DNA of 64,000 bases from contig CAXXTW010000001.1 of assembly GCA_963678255.2 (NCBI GenBank), positions 1,302,001 through 1,366,000 on the forward strand, in the 5' to 3' direction. Under the pieces are notes generated by a model. It saw nothing but the letters and a program-made list of their open reading frames with translations, was not told the origin of the DNA and searched no databases. This document shows, in pieces, positions 40,715 to 49,909 of this stretch. The first letter of the stretch is position 1, and each line of letters opens with the position of its first letter. Made by a program: the position numbers and the translations under genes. The DNA comes from G963678255 sp963678255 (GTDB taxonomy: Bacteria > Cloacimonadota > Cloacimonadia > Cloacimonadales > WRIO01).

Positions 40715-41110
40715 GTGATTAACAGAATAATTAATCAACCGCCAATTCCACTAAGCTCAGAATATTCAGCAAGCAAGCCTGAACAACAGGATCTGAATCT
40801 AAAGAGACAACAGAGTTTTGCTGAATTATTACAAGGGCATTTGAAACCCACAGAGCTTTCTTTTTCAGCTCATGCCATGAATAGGTTGGAACAACGAAAC
40901 ATTCAACTCAATCAGACAGAAAAAGATAAGTTGGAAGATGCAGTTAACAAAATTGCTCAAAAAGGTGGAAAAGAGTCCTTAATAGTGATGGATAATATGG
41001 CTTTTGTAGTCAATATTCCCAACAGAACAGTTATTACTGCTATGGATCAGAGTAGTGTTAAAGATAACATTTATACTCAGATTGATAGCGCGATGATCAT
41101 TAACCAATAA
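40715..41110 (+). CDS. TIGR02530-type flagellar operon protein
   Basis: 131 residues, GTG start 4 bases after GGAGG. Residues 48-127 (LSFSAHAMNRLEQRNIQLNQ, GGKESLIVMDNMAFVVNIPN, RTVITAMD) match the conserved small protein found between flgD and flgE in Firmicutes, spirochaetes and relatives. It is thought to help hook assembly; its mechanism is not known to me. Confidence 0.9.
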   Translation: MINRIINQPPIPLSSEYSASKPEQQDLNLKRQQSFAELLQGHLKPTELSFSAHAMNRLEQRNIQLNQTEKDKLEDAVNKIAQKGGKESLIVMDNMAFVVNIPNRTVITAMDQSSVKDNIYTQIDSAMIINQ

Positions 41111-41121
41111 GAATAATTATA

Positions 41122-41174
41122 GAGGCTGGACCTTAAAAGGGAGCCTCCTTAGCGCTGATCGACTGATGCGCTAA
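41122..41174 (+). promoter_or_regulatory. Two hairpins in the flgE leader
   Basis: GAGGCT (41122-41127) / AGCCTC (41142-41147) and TTAGCGC (41149-41155) / GCGCTAA (41168-41174) occupy the 89-base gap before flgE. No T-tract follows, so an mRNA processing or stabilising role for the abundant hook message is more likely than termination. It does not fit a known riboswitch. Confidence 0.45.
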
Positions 41175-41199
41175 ACACAAAAATTAATGGAGGTATAAA

Positions 41200-43995
41200 A
41201 TGTTACGTTCACTTTATTCAGGAATATCAGGTGTAAAAAACCAACAAGCACAAATGGATGTTATTTCAAATAATATCGCCAATGTAAATACAACAGGTTT
41301 CAAATCAAACCGTATCACATTTGCAGATGCATTATCCGAGACAATCTCAGGAGCAAGAGGGACAGCAGGTAATTTTGGTGGAGCTAACCCTATTCAATTA
41401 GGTCGTGGTGCTGTAATATCAAGTGTTGACACCAATTTTAAGCAGGGTTCATTAGATAGTACAAGTCAGGTGACAGATTTAGCATTAAATGGTAAAGGAT
41501 TCTTCGTAGTAACCGATGGTTCAAGAAATTATTATTCAAGAGCAGGAGCATTTCAGATTCAAGAAGATGGCAGTTTAATGTCACAGGGTGGAGCCTATTA
41601 TGTAATGGGTAGAACTGCTAATTCAGATGGGAAACTACCATCAACCACGGCAATTGAAAAGATTGTGTTGCCATTTGGACGTAAAGAACCAGCAAAAGCT
41701 ACCGAAAATATAGAAATGTATTGTAACTTAGACAGAAATGCATCTGTAGCAGAAGAATGGATGGGTGGTCAAGCTTTTGTAGCTGCTGGAGAACCTGCAA
41801 AATTATCAACAGATTTAGCTGATATTGATGGGAATACCATACATCTTGGTGATACCATTGAAATTACTGGAACCCAACGTGACGGATCAAAGGTTATGGC
41901 AGGGAATAATAAAACCTGGACTTTCACCTATGGATCTGATGGGACAACCGTAGAAGATTTAGTAAATAAAATTAATGAAGCATTTAATAGTTCTAATAAT
42001 ATTGAGGGAGCAACAGCTTCCATAGATGAAAATGGGAAATTAAGACTTGTCGCTAACAATGCTGGAGAAAATAAGATGACTATATTCTTAACTCCAAGAT
42101 TAGATAGTAATCATGCAGCAACAACAGAAGTTCATACTTCTAATCAGAACCTTATAGCCGTACAAGCAAATACTGTAAATCAATTAACAGAAATTACTGA
42201 TGCATACGAAGCAAATTCAACCGTCAATATTACAGCTAATGGTATTACAAATGAGTTTACTTTTGGAACAGGTAATGAAAATTTACAAGATATCCTTAAT
42301 TTTTTAAACTCAGGAGATTTTGGTACAGGCAAATATGTTCTTCAACAAGGTACAGCAGCTAATAAAGCTCAAATAGTCAATACAAATAATCCTGCAGATA
42401 CAGTAGTTTTTGCAGGTAGTACTGGTGGTGTTGGGTTAGACGGTGCAACAGAGTTTACATTAACAGCAAATCATCAAAATGCATCCTCTTCAACTGATTT
42501 AAAATATCTACTAAACATGTCAATTACTGAGAATAAGACAATCACAATTGAAGGTAACAACCCTGACGGATCCTATAAAAGTTCAACATTTACCTATGGT
42601 AGTTCAAAAGATGGTAAAACCGTTCAAGACTTGTTAGATAAAATCAATAAAACTTTTGATGGAGTAACTGCAACATTAAATGCAGAAGGTAATATTGTAT
42701 TAACTAATAATTCATCAGGATTAAGTTACTCATATATTAAACTCTCAAGTGATGGAACCACAACAGGATCAGCAGGTTTTAATGTTGGATTTTCTACAGA
42801 ATCATTTACTTCTAGCAATGCTTTTACAACAACAAGTGGGACAGTCAATGCATCAGCATTAACAGAGCTTAATGACATAGATGGCATAACAACAACACCA
42901 TACCAACCTGGTGATGTCATCAGATTAGCCGCTACAACAATTGAAGGTAAAACAAAACTCATATCGTTTACCTATGGAGATCCTGCTGTTGATACAAATT
43001 ATGATGGAACTTCATTAGGAGATTTCCTTGATAAAGTCAATAACAGTAATGAATTTTCAGGAATTACAGCATCAATTAGCAATGGTAAGATTGTTTTTAC
43101 AGATGATGATTTAAATGATGAGAGCAATTACACTTCTTTTGAAATAGTAGAATGGCAACACAGCGATGGAACATCGAATATTGGCTCTGGTTTTGGAAGT
43201 AGTTTTACTGGAACAGCTGGGACTAATAATTCAACAATTAAATTACCATCATTTTCCAATGAATCTGAAGGTGTCACAGGTAAACACAGTACCTCCATAG
43301 ATGTTTTTGATAATTTAGGGCAAAAGCATAAGTTAGAAATCAATTATACACAAGATCCTGAACCAGGCTCAAATAGATGGTTTTGGGAGATTGTTGTAGA
43401 TGAAGGGAAAATAAAACCACATTCAGGGAACAGTGGTACAGTAACCTTTAATGATGATGGATCTTTAAGAGCTTTTATGTATGATAACGGAGATTCATTA
43501 AGATTTAGCGTTCAAGGTGCAGGCGAAGTTAAATTAAGTATTAATTCAGGAACAGCAGGAGCGTTTGATGGTATCACACAATTAGCTTCAGCTAGTACAA
43601 ATATGGCAATAGAGCAGGATGGTTATACTCTGGGCGTATTAAATAATATTACTGTTGATGATCAGGGCATTGTAAATGGGATATACTCAAATGGTGTAAC
43701 AAAAACCCTTGGTCAAATTGCAATCGCAAATTTCACTAACGAAGGTGGGTTACAAAAAGAAGGTAATAGCCTTTATTCAGATAATGGTTCTTCGGGTAAT
43801 CCAATACTTGGTTGGGCAGGAGAGAATAATAAATCTGTGATCAAATCAGGTTATCTAGAAAGTTCAAATGTTGATCTAACTGACGAATTTGCAAAACTTA
43901 TTATCTCACAGAGAGCTTTGGAAGCCAATGCTAAAGTAATCAGTACAGCGGACACAATTTTAACAACAATCATAAATAACATGAAACGTTCATAA
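41200..43995 (+). CDS. flgE: Flagellar hook protein FlgE, enlarged
   Basis: 931 residues, more than twice Salmonella FlgE (403). N-terminal MLRSLYSGISGVKNQQAQMD with NNIANVNTTGFKSNR and C-terminal NVDLTDEFAKLIISQRALEA are the D0 helices that form the hook core. The middle holds four related inserts (about 219-296, 334-420, 446-516, 562-651), each with a TFTYG-x-DG-T strand, a V-x-DLL-x-KIN helix and an AT-x(5)-GK-x-V-x-T strand, like flagellin/hook IN modules. The sole cysteine is C175 in EMYCNLD. GGAGG precedes ATG. Confidence 0.95.
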   Translation: MLRSLYSGISGVKNQQAQMDVISNNIANVNTTGFKSNRITFADALSETISGARGTAGNFGGANPIQLGRGAVISSVDTNFKQGSLDSTSQVTDLALNGKGFFVVTDGSRNYYSRAGAFQIQEDGSLMSQGGAYYVMGRTANSDGKLPSTTAIEKIVLPFGRKEPAKATENIEMYCNLDRNASVAEEWMGGQAFVAAGEPAKLSTDLADIDGNTIHLGDTIEITGTQRDGSKVMAGNNKTWTFTYGSDGTTVEDLVNKINEAFNSSNNIEGATASIDENGKLRLVANNAGENKMTIFLTPRLDSNHAATTEVHTSNQNLIAVQANTVNQLTEITDAYEANSTVNITANGITNEFTFGTGNENLQDILNFLNSGDFGTGKYVLQQGTAANKAQIVNTNNPADTVVFAGSTGGVGLDGATEFTLTANHQNASSSTDLKYLLNMSITENKTITIEGNNPDGSYKSSTFTYGSSKDGKTVQDLLDKINKTFDGVTATLNAEGNIVLTNNSSGLSYSYIKLSSDGTTTGSAGFNVGFSTESFTSSNAFTTTSGTVNASALTELNDIDGITTTPYQPGDVIRLAATTIEGKTKLISFTYGDPAVDTNYDGTSLGDFLDKVNNSNEFSGITASISNGKIVFTDDDLNDESNYTSFEIVEWQHSDGTSNIGSGFGSSFTGTAGTNNSTIKLPSFSNESEGVTGKHSTSIDVFDNLGQKHKLEINYTQDPEPGSNRWFWEIVVDEGKIKPHSGNSGTVTFNDDGSLRAFMYDNGDSLRFSVQGAGEVKLSINSGTAGAFDGITQLASASTNMAIEQDGYTLGVLNNITVDDQGIVNGIYSNGVTKTLGQIAIANFTNEGGLQKEGNSLYSDNGSSGNPILGWAGENNKSVIKSGYLESSNVDLTDEFAKLIISQRALEANAKVISTADTILTTIINNMKRS

Positions 43996-44006
43996 GTTAT
44001 AAGTTA

Positions 44007-44036
44007 GAGGGGTAGGACTTGTCCTGCCCCTCGTTC
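44007..44036 (+). terminator. Strong hairpin after flgE
   Basis: GAGGGGTAGGAC (44007-44018) pairs with GTCCTGCCCCTC (44021-44032), 12 bp with one G-U and a tight loop, then GTTCTT. Likely attenuates transcription from flgE into the motor genes or protects the flgE 3' end. Confidence 0.6.
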
Positions 44037-44128
44037 TTAAACTGATGCAAAAAGAAAGTGCCTTTAACTAATAACTAATGATTGACTTTTTTTTTGTTTC
44101 TTTTATTTTTAGTTCATATGGAGGACAG

Positions 44129-44335
44129 ATGATCAAACTTACTAAGATAAATGGGCAGGAAATTTTCATAAATTGTGATTTAATGGAATTTATTGAATCT
44201 ACTCCAGATACTGTTATTAGCTTAACAACAGGGAAAAAACTGATGGTCAAAGAATCTGTTTCTTTAGTTATTGAAAAAATTGTCGAATATAAACGTATGA
44301 TTATGTGGCGGTGGTCTGATGATAAGTCAGATTAA
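44129..44335 (+). CDS. flbD: Flagellar protein FlbD (small type)
   Basis: 68 residues: MIKLTKINGQEIFINCDLME and DTVISLTTGKKLMVKES match the small FlbD family found between flgE and motA. Not the Caulobacter sigma-54 activator of the same name. ATG 44129 is preceded by GGAGG at 44120-44124; a longer upstream frame has no ribosome site. Confidence 0.88.
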   Translation: MIKLTKINGQEIFINCDLMEFIESTPDTVISLTTGKKLMVKESVSLVIEKIVEYKRMIMWRWSDDKSD

Positions 44336-44346
44336 TAGAGGATAGC

Positions 44347-45108
44347 ATGGATTTTACTACAATCTTGGGGATAGGCTTGGCATTAGGCTTGGTATTTATA
44401 CCGATAATTTTAGCAGGAGATATTGGAGCCTTTGTAGATATTGCTTCTTTGATGATTACATTTGGAGGAGCAGTTTCAACAATAATAACTTCATATCCTT
44501 TGGGAGAATTGAAAGGTGCAATAGGAGTCATAAAGAAAGCTTTTATTTCTAAACAAATTGATTATGCAAAAACCATTGATACATTAGTAGATTTAGGAGA
44601 AAAAGCCAGACGAGAAGGTTTATTGGCATTAGAGAGAGAACTGGGAAGGATGGATGATGAATTTTTAAAAAAGGCTATTCAATTAGCTGTTGATGGAAAT
44701 GAAGTTCAAGTAATCGAAAATGTGATGGGGATAGAAATTGAGAATGTTGAAGAGAGACACAAAGTAGGAAAATCAATGTTTGAGTTATTTGCCACAATGG
44801 GTCCTGGTTTTGGAATGATCGGGACATTGATAGGTTTGATCCAAATGCTAAAAGCCTTGGATGATCCCAGTAATATAGGAGCAGGTATGGCTGTAGCTTT
44901 AATCACGACATTTTACGGATCTTTAATGGCCAATGCAATTGGAACACCCATGGCGAATAAATTAGATCGTCGTTCTAAACTTGAAGTATTAGAGAAGAAT
45001 TTAATTTTGACAGGGATTTTATCTATTCAGTCAGGAGATAATCCTAGAGTTTTAAGAGACAAATTAGAGACCTTCATTCCTCCTAAAACAAGGAAAGGTT
45101 CAAAATAA
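44347..45108 (+). CDS. motA: Flagellar stator protein MotA
   Basis: 253 residues with four membrane helices. Typical segments: IGLALGLVFIPIILAGDIGAF at the N-terminus, RREGLLALERE in the cytoplasmic loop, and TMGPGFGMIGTLIGLIQML. With MotB it forms the ion-driven stator. Its stop overlaps the motB start (TAATG). Confidence 0.96.
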   Translation: MDFTTILGIGLALGLVFIPIILAGDIGAFVDIASLMITFGGAVSTIITSYPLGELKGAIGVIKKAFISKQIDYAKTIDTLVDLGEKARREGLLALERELGRMDDEFLKKAIQLAVDGNEVQVIENVMGIEIENVEERHKVGKSMFELFATMGPGFGMIGTLIGLIQMLKALDDPSNIGAGMAVALITTFYGSLMANAIGTPMANKLDRRSKLEVLEKNLILTGILSIQSGDNPRVLRDKLETFIPPKTRKGSK

Positions 45109-45854
45109 TGGCAAGAGAAAAGAAATGTCCAGAATGTCCAAAACCAGGGGCTCCAGAGTATATGAATACATATGGAGACATGATGACGTTATTGGTTACA
45201 TTTTTTGTTTTACTAATATCATTTTCTTCAACAGAACAGAATAAATTTGCCATGGCGATGAGTTCATTAAGCGGATCATTAGGTGTCTTATCATCAGCCA
45301 GAGGGAAGATTGTACCTATAAGCAGTATTCCAGTTTTTAAGATGGGTCGGAAAGAAAATGATCAGGCTCAGGCAGTAGATGAAGCCATCAAAGAATTAAA
45401 GGATTTAACAGATAAATTAGGTATGAGGGGAATGTTAACTTCTTCTCGTGAGAAAGATCAGATACATTTTGTAATTTCAGAACCATTAATCTTTGCAACA
45501 GGATCAGCTGACTTAAAGAAAGAAGCATTAGAACCATTAATTTTAATATCCAAGATTTTAAATTTTTTTCCTTATGAGATACGCGTTGAGGGTCACACAG
45601 ATAATGTTCCTATTTCAAAACCTCAATATCCGTCAAACTGGGAATTATCTTTTGCCAGAGGATTAGCCATTGCAAAATTGTTTCAAAGTGAAGGTGTTAG
45701 TCCTTCTCGTTTTCAAATCATTGGGTATGGAGAATTTAAGCCAATAGCTGATAACAAAACTGAAGAGGGAAAGGCATTAAACAGGAGAGTTGAAATTTTT
45801 GTAAATATAAAGCCCGAAATCAAACGAAATGATATAACCAAGTTGGGAGATTGA
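45108..45854 (+). CDS. motB: Flagellar stator protein MotB
   Basis: 248 residues. A short CPECPKPGAPEYM leader, one membrane helix with the ion-binding aspartate D24 in TYGDMMTLLVTFF, a plug/linker, and a C-terminal OmpA-like peptidoglycan-binding domain (VEGHTDNVPI to LNRRVEI). Whether protons or sodium drive it cannot be told safely by eye. Confidence 0.96.
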   Translation: MAREKKCPECPKPGAPEYMNTYGDMMTLLVTFFVLLISFSSTEQNKFAMAMSSLSGSLGVLSSARGKIVPISSIPVFKMGRKENDQAQAVDEAIKELKDLTDKLGMRGMLTSSREKDQIHFVISEPLIFATGSADLKKEALEPLILISKILNFFPYEIRVEGHTDNVPISKPQYPSNWELSFARGLAIAKLFQSEGVSPSRFQIIGYGEFKPIADNKTEEGKALNRRVEIFVNIKPEIKRNDITKLGD

Positions 45855-45855
45855 G

Positions 45856-46386
45856 ATGAGTTCGAATAATTCAGGTAAAATAAATATTATAATAATTGTG
45901 ATAATTGTAGTTGTTCAGATTTTAATAGGAGCAGCATTATATTTTTTTGTTTTCAACAAACAGGATTCTGTTATCAAGCCAATAAAAGCTATCGCAAAGA
46001 AAGATAGTGTAAGTACAAAAAAAGATAAAAAAGCAGAAACAGATAAATCTACAAAATCAGAAGCAAAAGATTATATAAAAGAATATACTTTATTTAGTTT
46101 AGAGCAAATTGCTGTAAATCCCAAAGGTTCACCTGATAAATTTTTAGTTATAACTATGGCACTAGAATTTAAATTATCAGATAAGAATTTACCAGTTGAA
46201 TTAAAAAACAAGACTCTTTTGTTAAATGATCGTATAAGTTATTATTTTGCTTTAAAATCTTATGAGGAATTGATAGTTTTAGAAAATCGAGATAAATATA
46301 AAAAAGATATTTTAAATATGATAAATGGATTATTGACAGAAGGAAAAATAACTAATGTCATTTTTGCGCAATATGTGCTACAATAA
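45856..46386 (+). CDS. fliL: Flagellar basal body-associated protein FliL
   Basis: 176 residues. Single membrane helix near the N-terminus (about 8-31), a Lys/Ser-rich linker and a periplasmic domain with LEQIAVNPKGSPDKFLVITM and a LLTEGKITNVIFAQYVLQ end, as in FliL, which rings the stator. One base after motB. Confidence 0.9.
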   Translation: MSSNNSGKINIIIIVIIVVVQILIGAALYFFVFNKQDSVIKPIKAIAKKDSVSTKKDKKAETDKSTKSEAKDYIKEYTLFSLEQIAVNPKGSPDKFLVITMALEFKLSDKNLPVELKNKTLLLNDRISYYFALKSYEELIVLENRDKYKKDILNMINGLLTEGKITNVIFAQYVLQ

Positions 46387-46394
46387 GGTGAATT

Positions 46395-47381
46395 ATGAGT
46401 AAGTTGCTAACTCAAGAAGAAGTAGATGCTCTCCTTTCTCAAGAGCAAGGTTCAGAACCTGCCCTTGATCTATTAAATAAGAAAAAGGAAGTAAGACTTT
46501 ATGACTTTAGACATCCCGACAGGGTTTCTAAAGAGCAAATGAAGATATTGAGAAATATTCATGATAATTTTGCCAGATTATTAGCAACATATTTATCAAA
46601 CCAATTAAGAGCGATGATAGATGTAAAAAGTCCAACAATAGAACAGGTGACTTATTTAGAGTTTACGATGTCAGCATCAGATTTTACTTATATGTATATT
46701 TTTGATATTACAAATTTAGATGGTCAAGCATTATTGGAAGTTGATCCTAACTTATCTTTTTTTATAATAGATAGATTATTTGGAGGAGTAGGTGCATCAA
46801 TTGCAAGAACAGAAGCAACACCTACAATAATTGAACGTTCAGTTATGAACAGTGTTTCTGAGCATGTTTTAGAATATTTAAAGGAAGCTTGGCAACAAGT
46901 CGATATTTTGCAACCGAACATCTTAACTTTTGAAACAAATCCTCAATTAGTGACGATAGCACCAGCTTCAGAAACAATGATAGTCTTTAATTTTCCTGTT
47001 ATTGCTAGAAATTTTGAGTTTTATATTTTATTATGTTTTCCTTACTTTATGCTTGAGCCAATATTAAAGAAACTTATCAGTCAAAATTACATGAGTCTTC
47101 TTAAGAAAAAGCCAAATGAATCGGATACACAGATACTATTTAAGACATTGGAAAATACCTTTGTTAATATAACAGTTGAAGTGGGTAATACAGAGATAAC
47201 GGTTTCAGATTTTTTAGAATTGAAAGAAAATGATATATTAGTATTAGATAAAAATATTCGTGAGCCTTATATTGGAAAGGTTCAGGGAGTTCCCAAGTTT
47301 ATGGGAGTACCAGGAGTCTCCAGTAAGAAATATTGTTTAAAGGTAGAACAAATAACCGATGATGAAGGAGATATAATATGA
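46395..47381 (+). CDS. fliM: Flagellar motor switch protein FliM
   Basis: 328 residues. Begins with a CheY-P-binding peptide LTQEEVDALLSQ, then the CheC-like middle domain (RLFGGVGASI) and a C-terminal SpoA domain ending in VPGVSSKKYCLKV. Four-base overlap with fliY. The intact CheY-binding peptide implies chemotactic control. Confidence 0.96.
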   Translation: MSKLLTQEEVDALLSQEQGSEPALDLLNKKKEVRLYDFRHPDRVSKEQMKILRNIHDNFARLLATYLSNQLRAMIDVKSPTIEQVTYLEFTMSASDFTYMYIFDITNLDGQALLEVDPNLSFFIIDRLFGGVGASIARTEATPTIIERSVMNSVSEHVLEYLKEAWQQVDILQPNILTFETNPQLVTIAPASETMIVFNFPVIARNFEFYILLCFPYFMLEPILKKLISQNYMSLLKKKPNESDTQILFKTLENTFVNITVEVGNTEITVSDFLELKENDILVLDKNIREPYIGKVQGVPKFMGVPGVSSKKYCLKVEQITDDEGDII

Positions 47382-48313
47382 ATCCCGCTCCAGGTTTAAA
47401 AAGATTTTTGGAAATATTTAATTCCAATGCTTCAGGCGTATTAAGTACCATTACAAATCAAAATATAGAATTAACCGATTCTTTTTATGATGCATTTAAG
47501 TTTGAAGCGATCAGTAATTCAGTTGAGCTTCCATGTGTATTATTATCATTAAGTTTTACTGGAGAGCAATCCTTTAATACTCAGTTAATATTAGACAAAA
47601 AGACAGTATCCACATTATCAGATTTGATGATGCTTGGTGATGGAGATATGGATTACAATCCAGAAGAGCATAATGATGCTATTAAGGAAATGTTAAATCA
47701 AGTATTAGGCAGTATGACTTCAGAATTAGCTTCAGAAGGGATAAATTTATCAGGGACTGTATCAGATGTTGAGTTTTCAGATCTGGAAATCCAAAAAGAT
47801 TTTATGATTGATAATGCAATAGTTTCAATAGATTATCAGATACTAAATAAGAATAATACATCGTTTTTAGCATTTGATCCTCAAGCTCAAAGCAGTATAG
47901 AAAATGTATTTAATAAAATGGATCAATCTTCACATTCAACTATGGGAAATGCAGGAAGAGCTTCACAACCCATGCGTGAAGAACCAGTCAAAGTTTCAAG
48001 AGCCCAATTCTCAGAGTTTGAAGAGATCAGACCTTCAACAGGTAAGAACGTAAATATAAACCTCTTAATGGATATCGTATTACCAGTAACTGTAGAATTA
48101 GGCAGAAAGAATATGAAGATCAGAGAGATTTTGGAGATAGGTCAAGGATCCGTAGTAGAATTGGAAAAGCAAGCTGGTGATATGGTTGAGCTATTGATTA
48201 ATGGCAAGAAATTTGCAGTTGGGGAAGTAATGGTAGCTGATGATAATTACGCAGTCAGAATTGTGAATTTAGTGTCCAGAGAAGACAGGATAAAGACATT
48301 GGGCCAGGAGTGA
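47378..48313 (+). CDS. fliY: Flagellar motor switch protein FliY (CheC-like plus FliN domain)
   Basis: 311 residues. The C-terminal 85 residues (LLMDIVLPVTVELGRKNMKI to EVMVADDNYAVRIV) are a FliN/SpoA domain. The N-terminal 180 residues are CheC-like with one phosphatase-type motif D-x3-E-x2-N (DAIKEMLN near residue 105), so CheY-P dephosphorylation at the switch is possible. The expected second motif was not seen. A Ser/Arg-rich linker joins the parts. Confidence 0.9.
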   Translation: MNPAPGLKRFLEIFNSNASGVLSTITNQNIELTDSFYDAFKFEAISNSVELPCVLLSLSFTGEQSFNTQLILDKKTVSTLSDLMMLGDGDMDYNPEEHNDAIKEMLNQVLGSMTSELASEGINLSGTVSDVEFSDLEIQKDFMIDNAIVSIDYQILNKNNTSFLAFDPQAQSSIENVFNKMDQSSHSTMGNAGRASQPMREEPVKVSRAQFSEFEEIRPSTGKNVNINLLMDIVLPVTVELGRKNMKIREILEIGQGSVVELEKQAGDMVELLINGKKFAVGEVMVADDNYAVRIVNLVSREDRIKTLGQE

Positions 48314-48855
48314 TGAGAAGTTACAAACATTTGCTTTGTTTATTGTCATTAGTTTTAATTTTTATTAATTTACTGGCAGTTTATAGTTTAGAAGATAATA
48401 TACTAACAACGAAAGACACGACACAATATGATTCCCGATTAGACTCACTTACTCAAAAATTATATACAAATACAGATGACAGACCTTTGCCAGAGTTAAA
48501 AACACCTTCTTTCAGTGGTATGATGATGAGAATGTTAATCAGTTTATTTGTTTTAATTATTATTTTATACTTTGCTTTAAAATTCATAAAGAAGCTTAAT
48601 CAAGGTTCAGGGTCAATACTCTCAAATTCTTCTTCCAAGGTTTTACAAGTAATCAATTTAGATTTAAAGCACCGCGTTTTTACAGTTTTGATACATCAAA
48701 ATATATATATTATTGCCGTATCTGCAGAAAAAACGGAATTATTAGAGATTATAAATGACCAAGAAAAGATATCACAGATAATTGCATCAATCTCAGAACA
48801 AAAAGACTTGCCTTCTTTTAGTAGTTTTGTTAAATTGTTTAAAAATAAGAAATAG
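48313..48855 (+). CDS. fliO: Flagellar export component FliO/FliZ
   Basis: 180 residues. Signal-like N-terminal helix, short periplasmic stretch, then membrane helix MLISLFVLIIILYFALKFIK and a cytoplasmic domain with KVLQVINLDLKHRVFTVLI, as in FliO, which helps assemble FliP. Start ATG 48313 overlaps the fliY stop (TGATG); a GTG one codon earlier is possible. Confidence 0.85.
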   Translation: MRSYKHLLCLLSLVLIFINLLAVYSLEDNILTTKDTTQYDSRLDSLTQKLYTNTDDRPLPELKTPSFSGMMMRMLISLFVLIIILYFALKFIKKLNQGSGSILSNSSSKVLQVINLDLKHRVFTVLIHQNIYIIAVSAEKTELLEIINDQEKISQIIASISEQKDLPSFSSFVKLFKNKK

Positions 48856-48863
48856 GAAAGAAC

Positions 48864-49628
48864 ATGAAGTTAATAGATTTTAGATTAGTATTAAAAGTAT
48901 TCTGTCTGATTTTCATCATTTTTCTTTTTAGTGATCCATTACATGCACAGGTATTACCAAAGTTAAATATAGGACTTGATCGTTCAAATTCACCCAAAGA
49001 TGTTGCCAATACAATGCAAATTCTATTGATCATGACGGTATTATCAATTGCACCAAGTATATTAATCATGATGACTTGTTTTACTAGAATATCGATTGTT
49101 TTATCCTTTGTAAGAAAAGCCTTGGGAACTCAGCCAGTACCTAGTAACCAGATATTAGCTGGATTAACATTATTTTTAACATTTTTTATTATGTCTCCAG
49201 TGTTTAAACAGATAAATGATCAATCTTTTCAACCCTATTTAAAAGGAGAGCTCACACATGAGCAATTTTATAAATCAGGAATACAGCCATTAAAAAATTT
49301 CATGCTAAAGCAAACTCGCGAGAAAGATTTAGCTCTCATGCTTAATACATCAAGGATGCCAAAACCAGAAAGTGCATCAGATATTCCAATCCAAGTAATG
49401 GTTTCAGCTTATGCCTTGAGTGAGATACGATTAGCATTTGAAATGGGTTTTTTAATATACTTACCTTTTTTAATGATAGATATGATTGTAGCTTCTTTGT
49501 TAATGTCCATGGGTATGATGATGTTGCCTCCAGCCATGATTTCAGCCCCTTTGAAAATTTTGTTGTTTATCTTGGTAGATGGTTGGTATTTGGTGATACA
49601 AACATTGGTCAAGAGCATAAACTGGTAG
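48864..49628 (+). CDS. fliP: Flagellar export gate protein FliP
   Basis: 254 residues with a cleavable signal (ends DPLHAQ) and four membrane helices. Conserved FliP blocks: SIAPSILIMMTCFTRI, LSFVRKALGTQPVPSNQIL and GMMMLPPAMISAPLKILLF. FliP pentamer forms the export channel with FliQ and FliR. Confidence 0.96.
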   Translation: MKLIDFRLVLKVFCLIFIIFLFSDPLHAQVLPKLNIGLDRSNSPKDVANTMQILLIMTVLSIAPSILIMMTCFTRISIVLSFVRKALGTQPVPSNQILAGLTLFLTFFIMSPVFKQINDQSFQPYLKGELTHEQFYKSGIQPLKNFMLKQTREKDLALMLNTSRMPKPESASDIPIQVMVSAYALSEIRLAFEMGFLIYLPFLMIDMIVASLLMSMGMMMLPPAMISAPLKILLFILVDGWYLVIQTLVKSINW

Positions 49629-49637
49629 AGGAAAAGT

Positions 49638-49907
49638 ATGACTCAAGAATTAGTGATAGAAATAGCAACAAAGACATTATATTATACAATGATTATATCT
49701 GCACCTGTTTTGTTAACAGGATTAATAATTGGTGTTTTATTGTCAGTTATGCAATCAGTGATACAGATTCGTGAGATGACATTAACCTTTATTCCTAAGA
49801 TTGTGACAATAATGATAGTTTTATTATTGACTATACCATGGATGATTAATAAGTTTATAGAATATTTTACTTACATAATGAACATAATGGCAACACTTAG
49901 TAAATAA
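49638..49907 (+). CDS. fliQ: Flagellar export gate protein FliQ
   Basis: 89 residues, two membrane helices; APVLLTGLIIGVLLSVMQSV and IREMTLTFIPKIV are family blocks. Nine bases after fliP, two before fliR. Confidence 0.95.
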   Translation: MTQELVIEIATKTLYYTMIISAPVLLTGLIIGVLLSVMQSVIQIREMTLTFIPKIVTIMIVLLLTIPWMINKFIEYFTYIMNIMATLSK

Positions 49908-49909
49908 AA

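Noticed and set aside
41111..41199. Riboswitch (for example c-di-GMP type) before flgE
   Set aside because: Two simple hairpins only; none of the conserved GEMM loop sequences are present.
44078..44128. N-terminal extension of the FlbD frame (17 codons)
   Set aside because: Hydrophobic translation of a T-rich spacer without ribosome site; the family start and GGAGG are at 44129.
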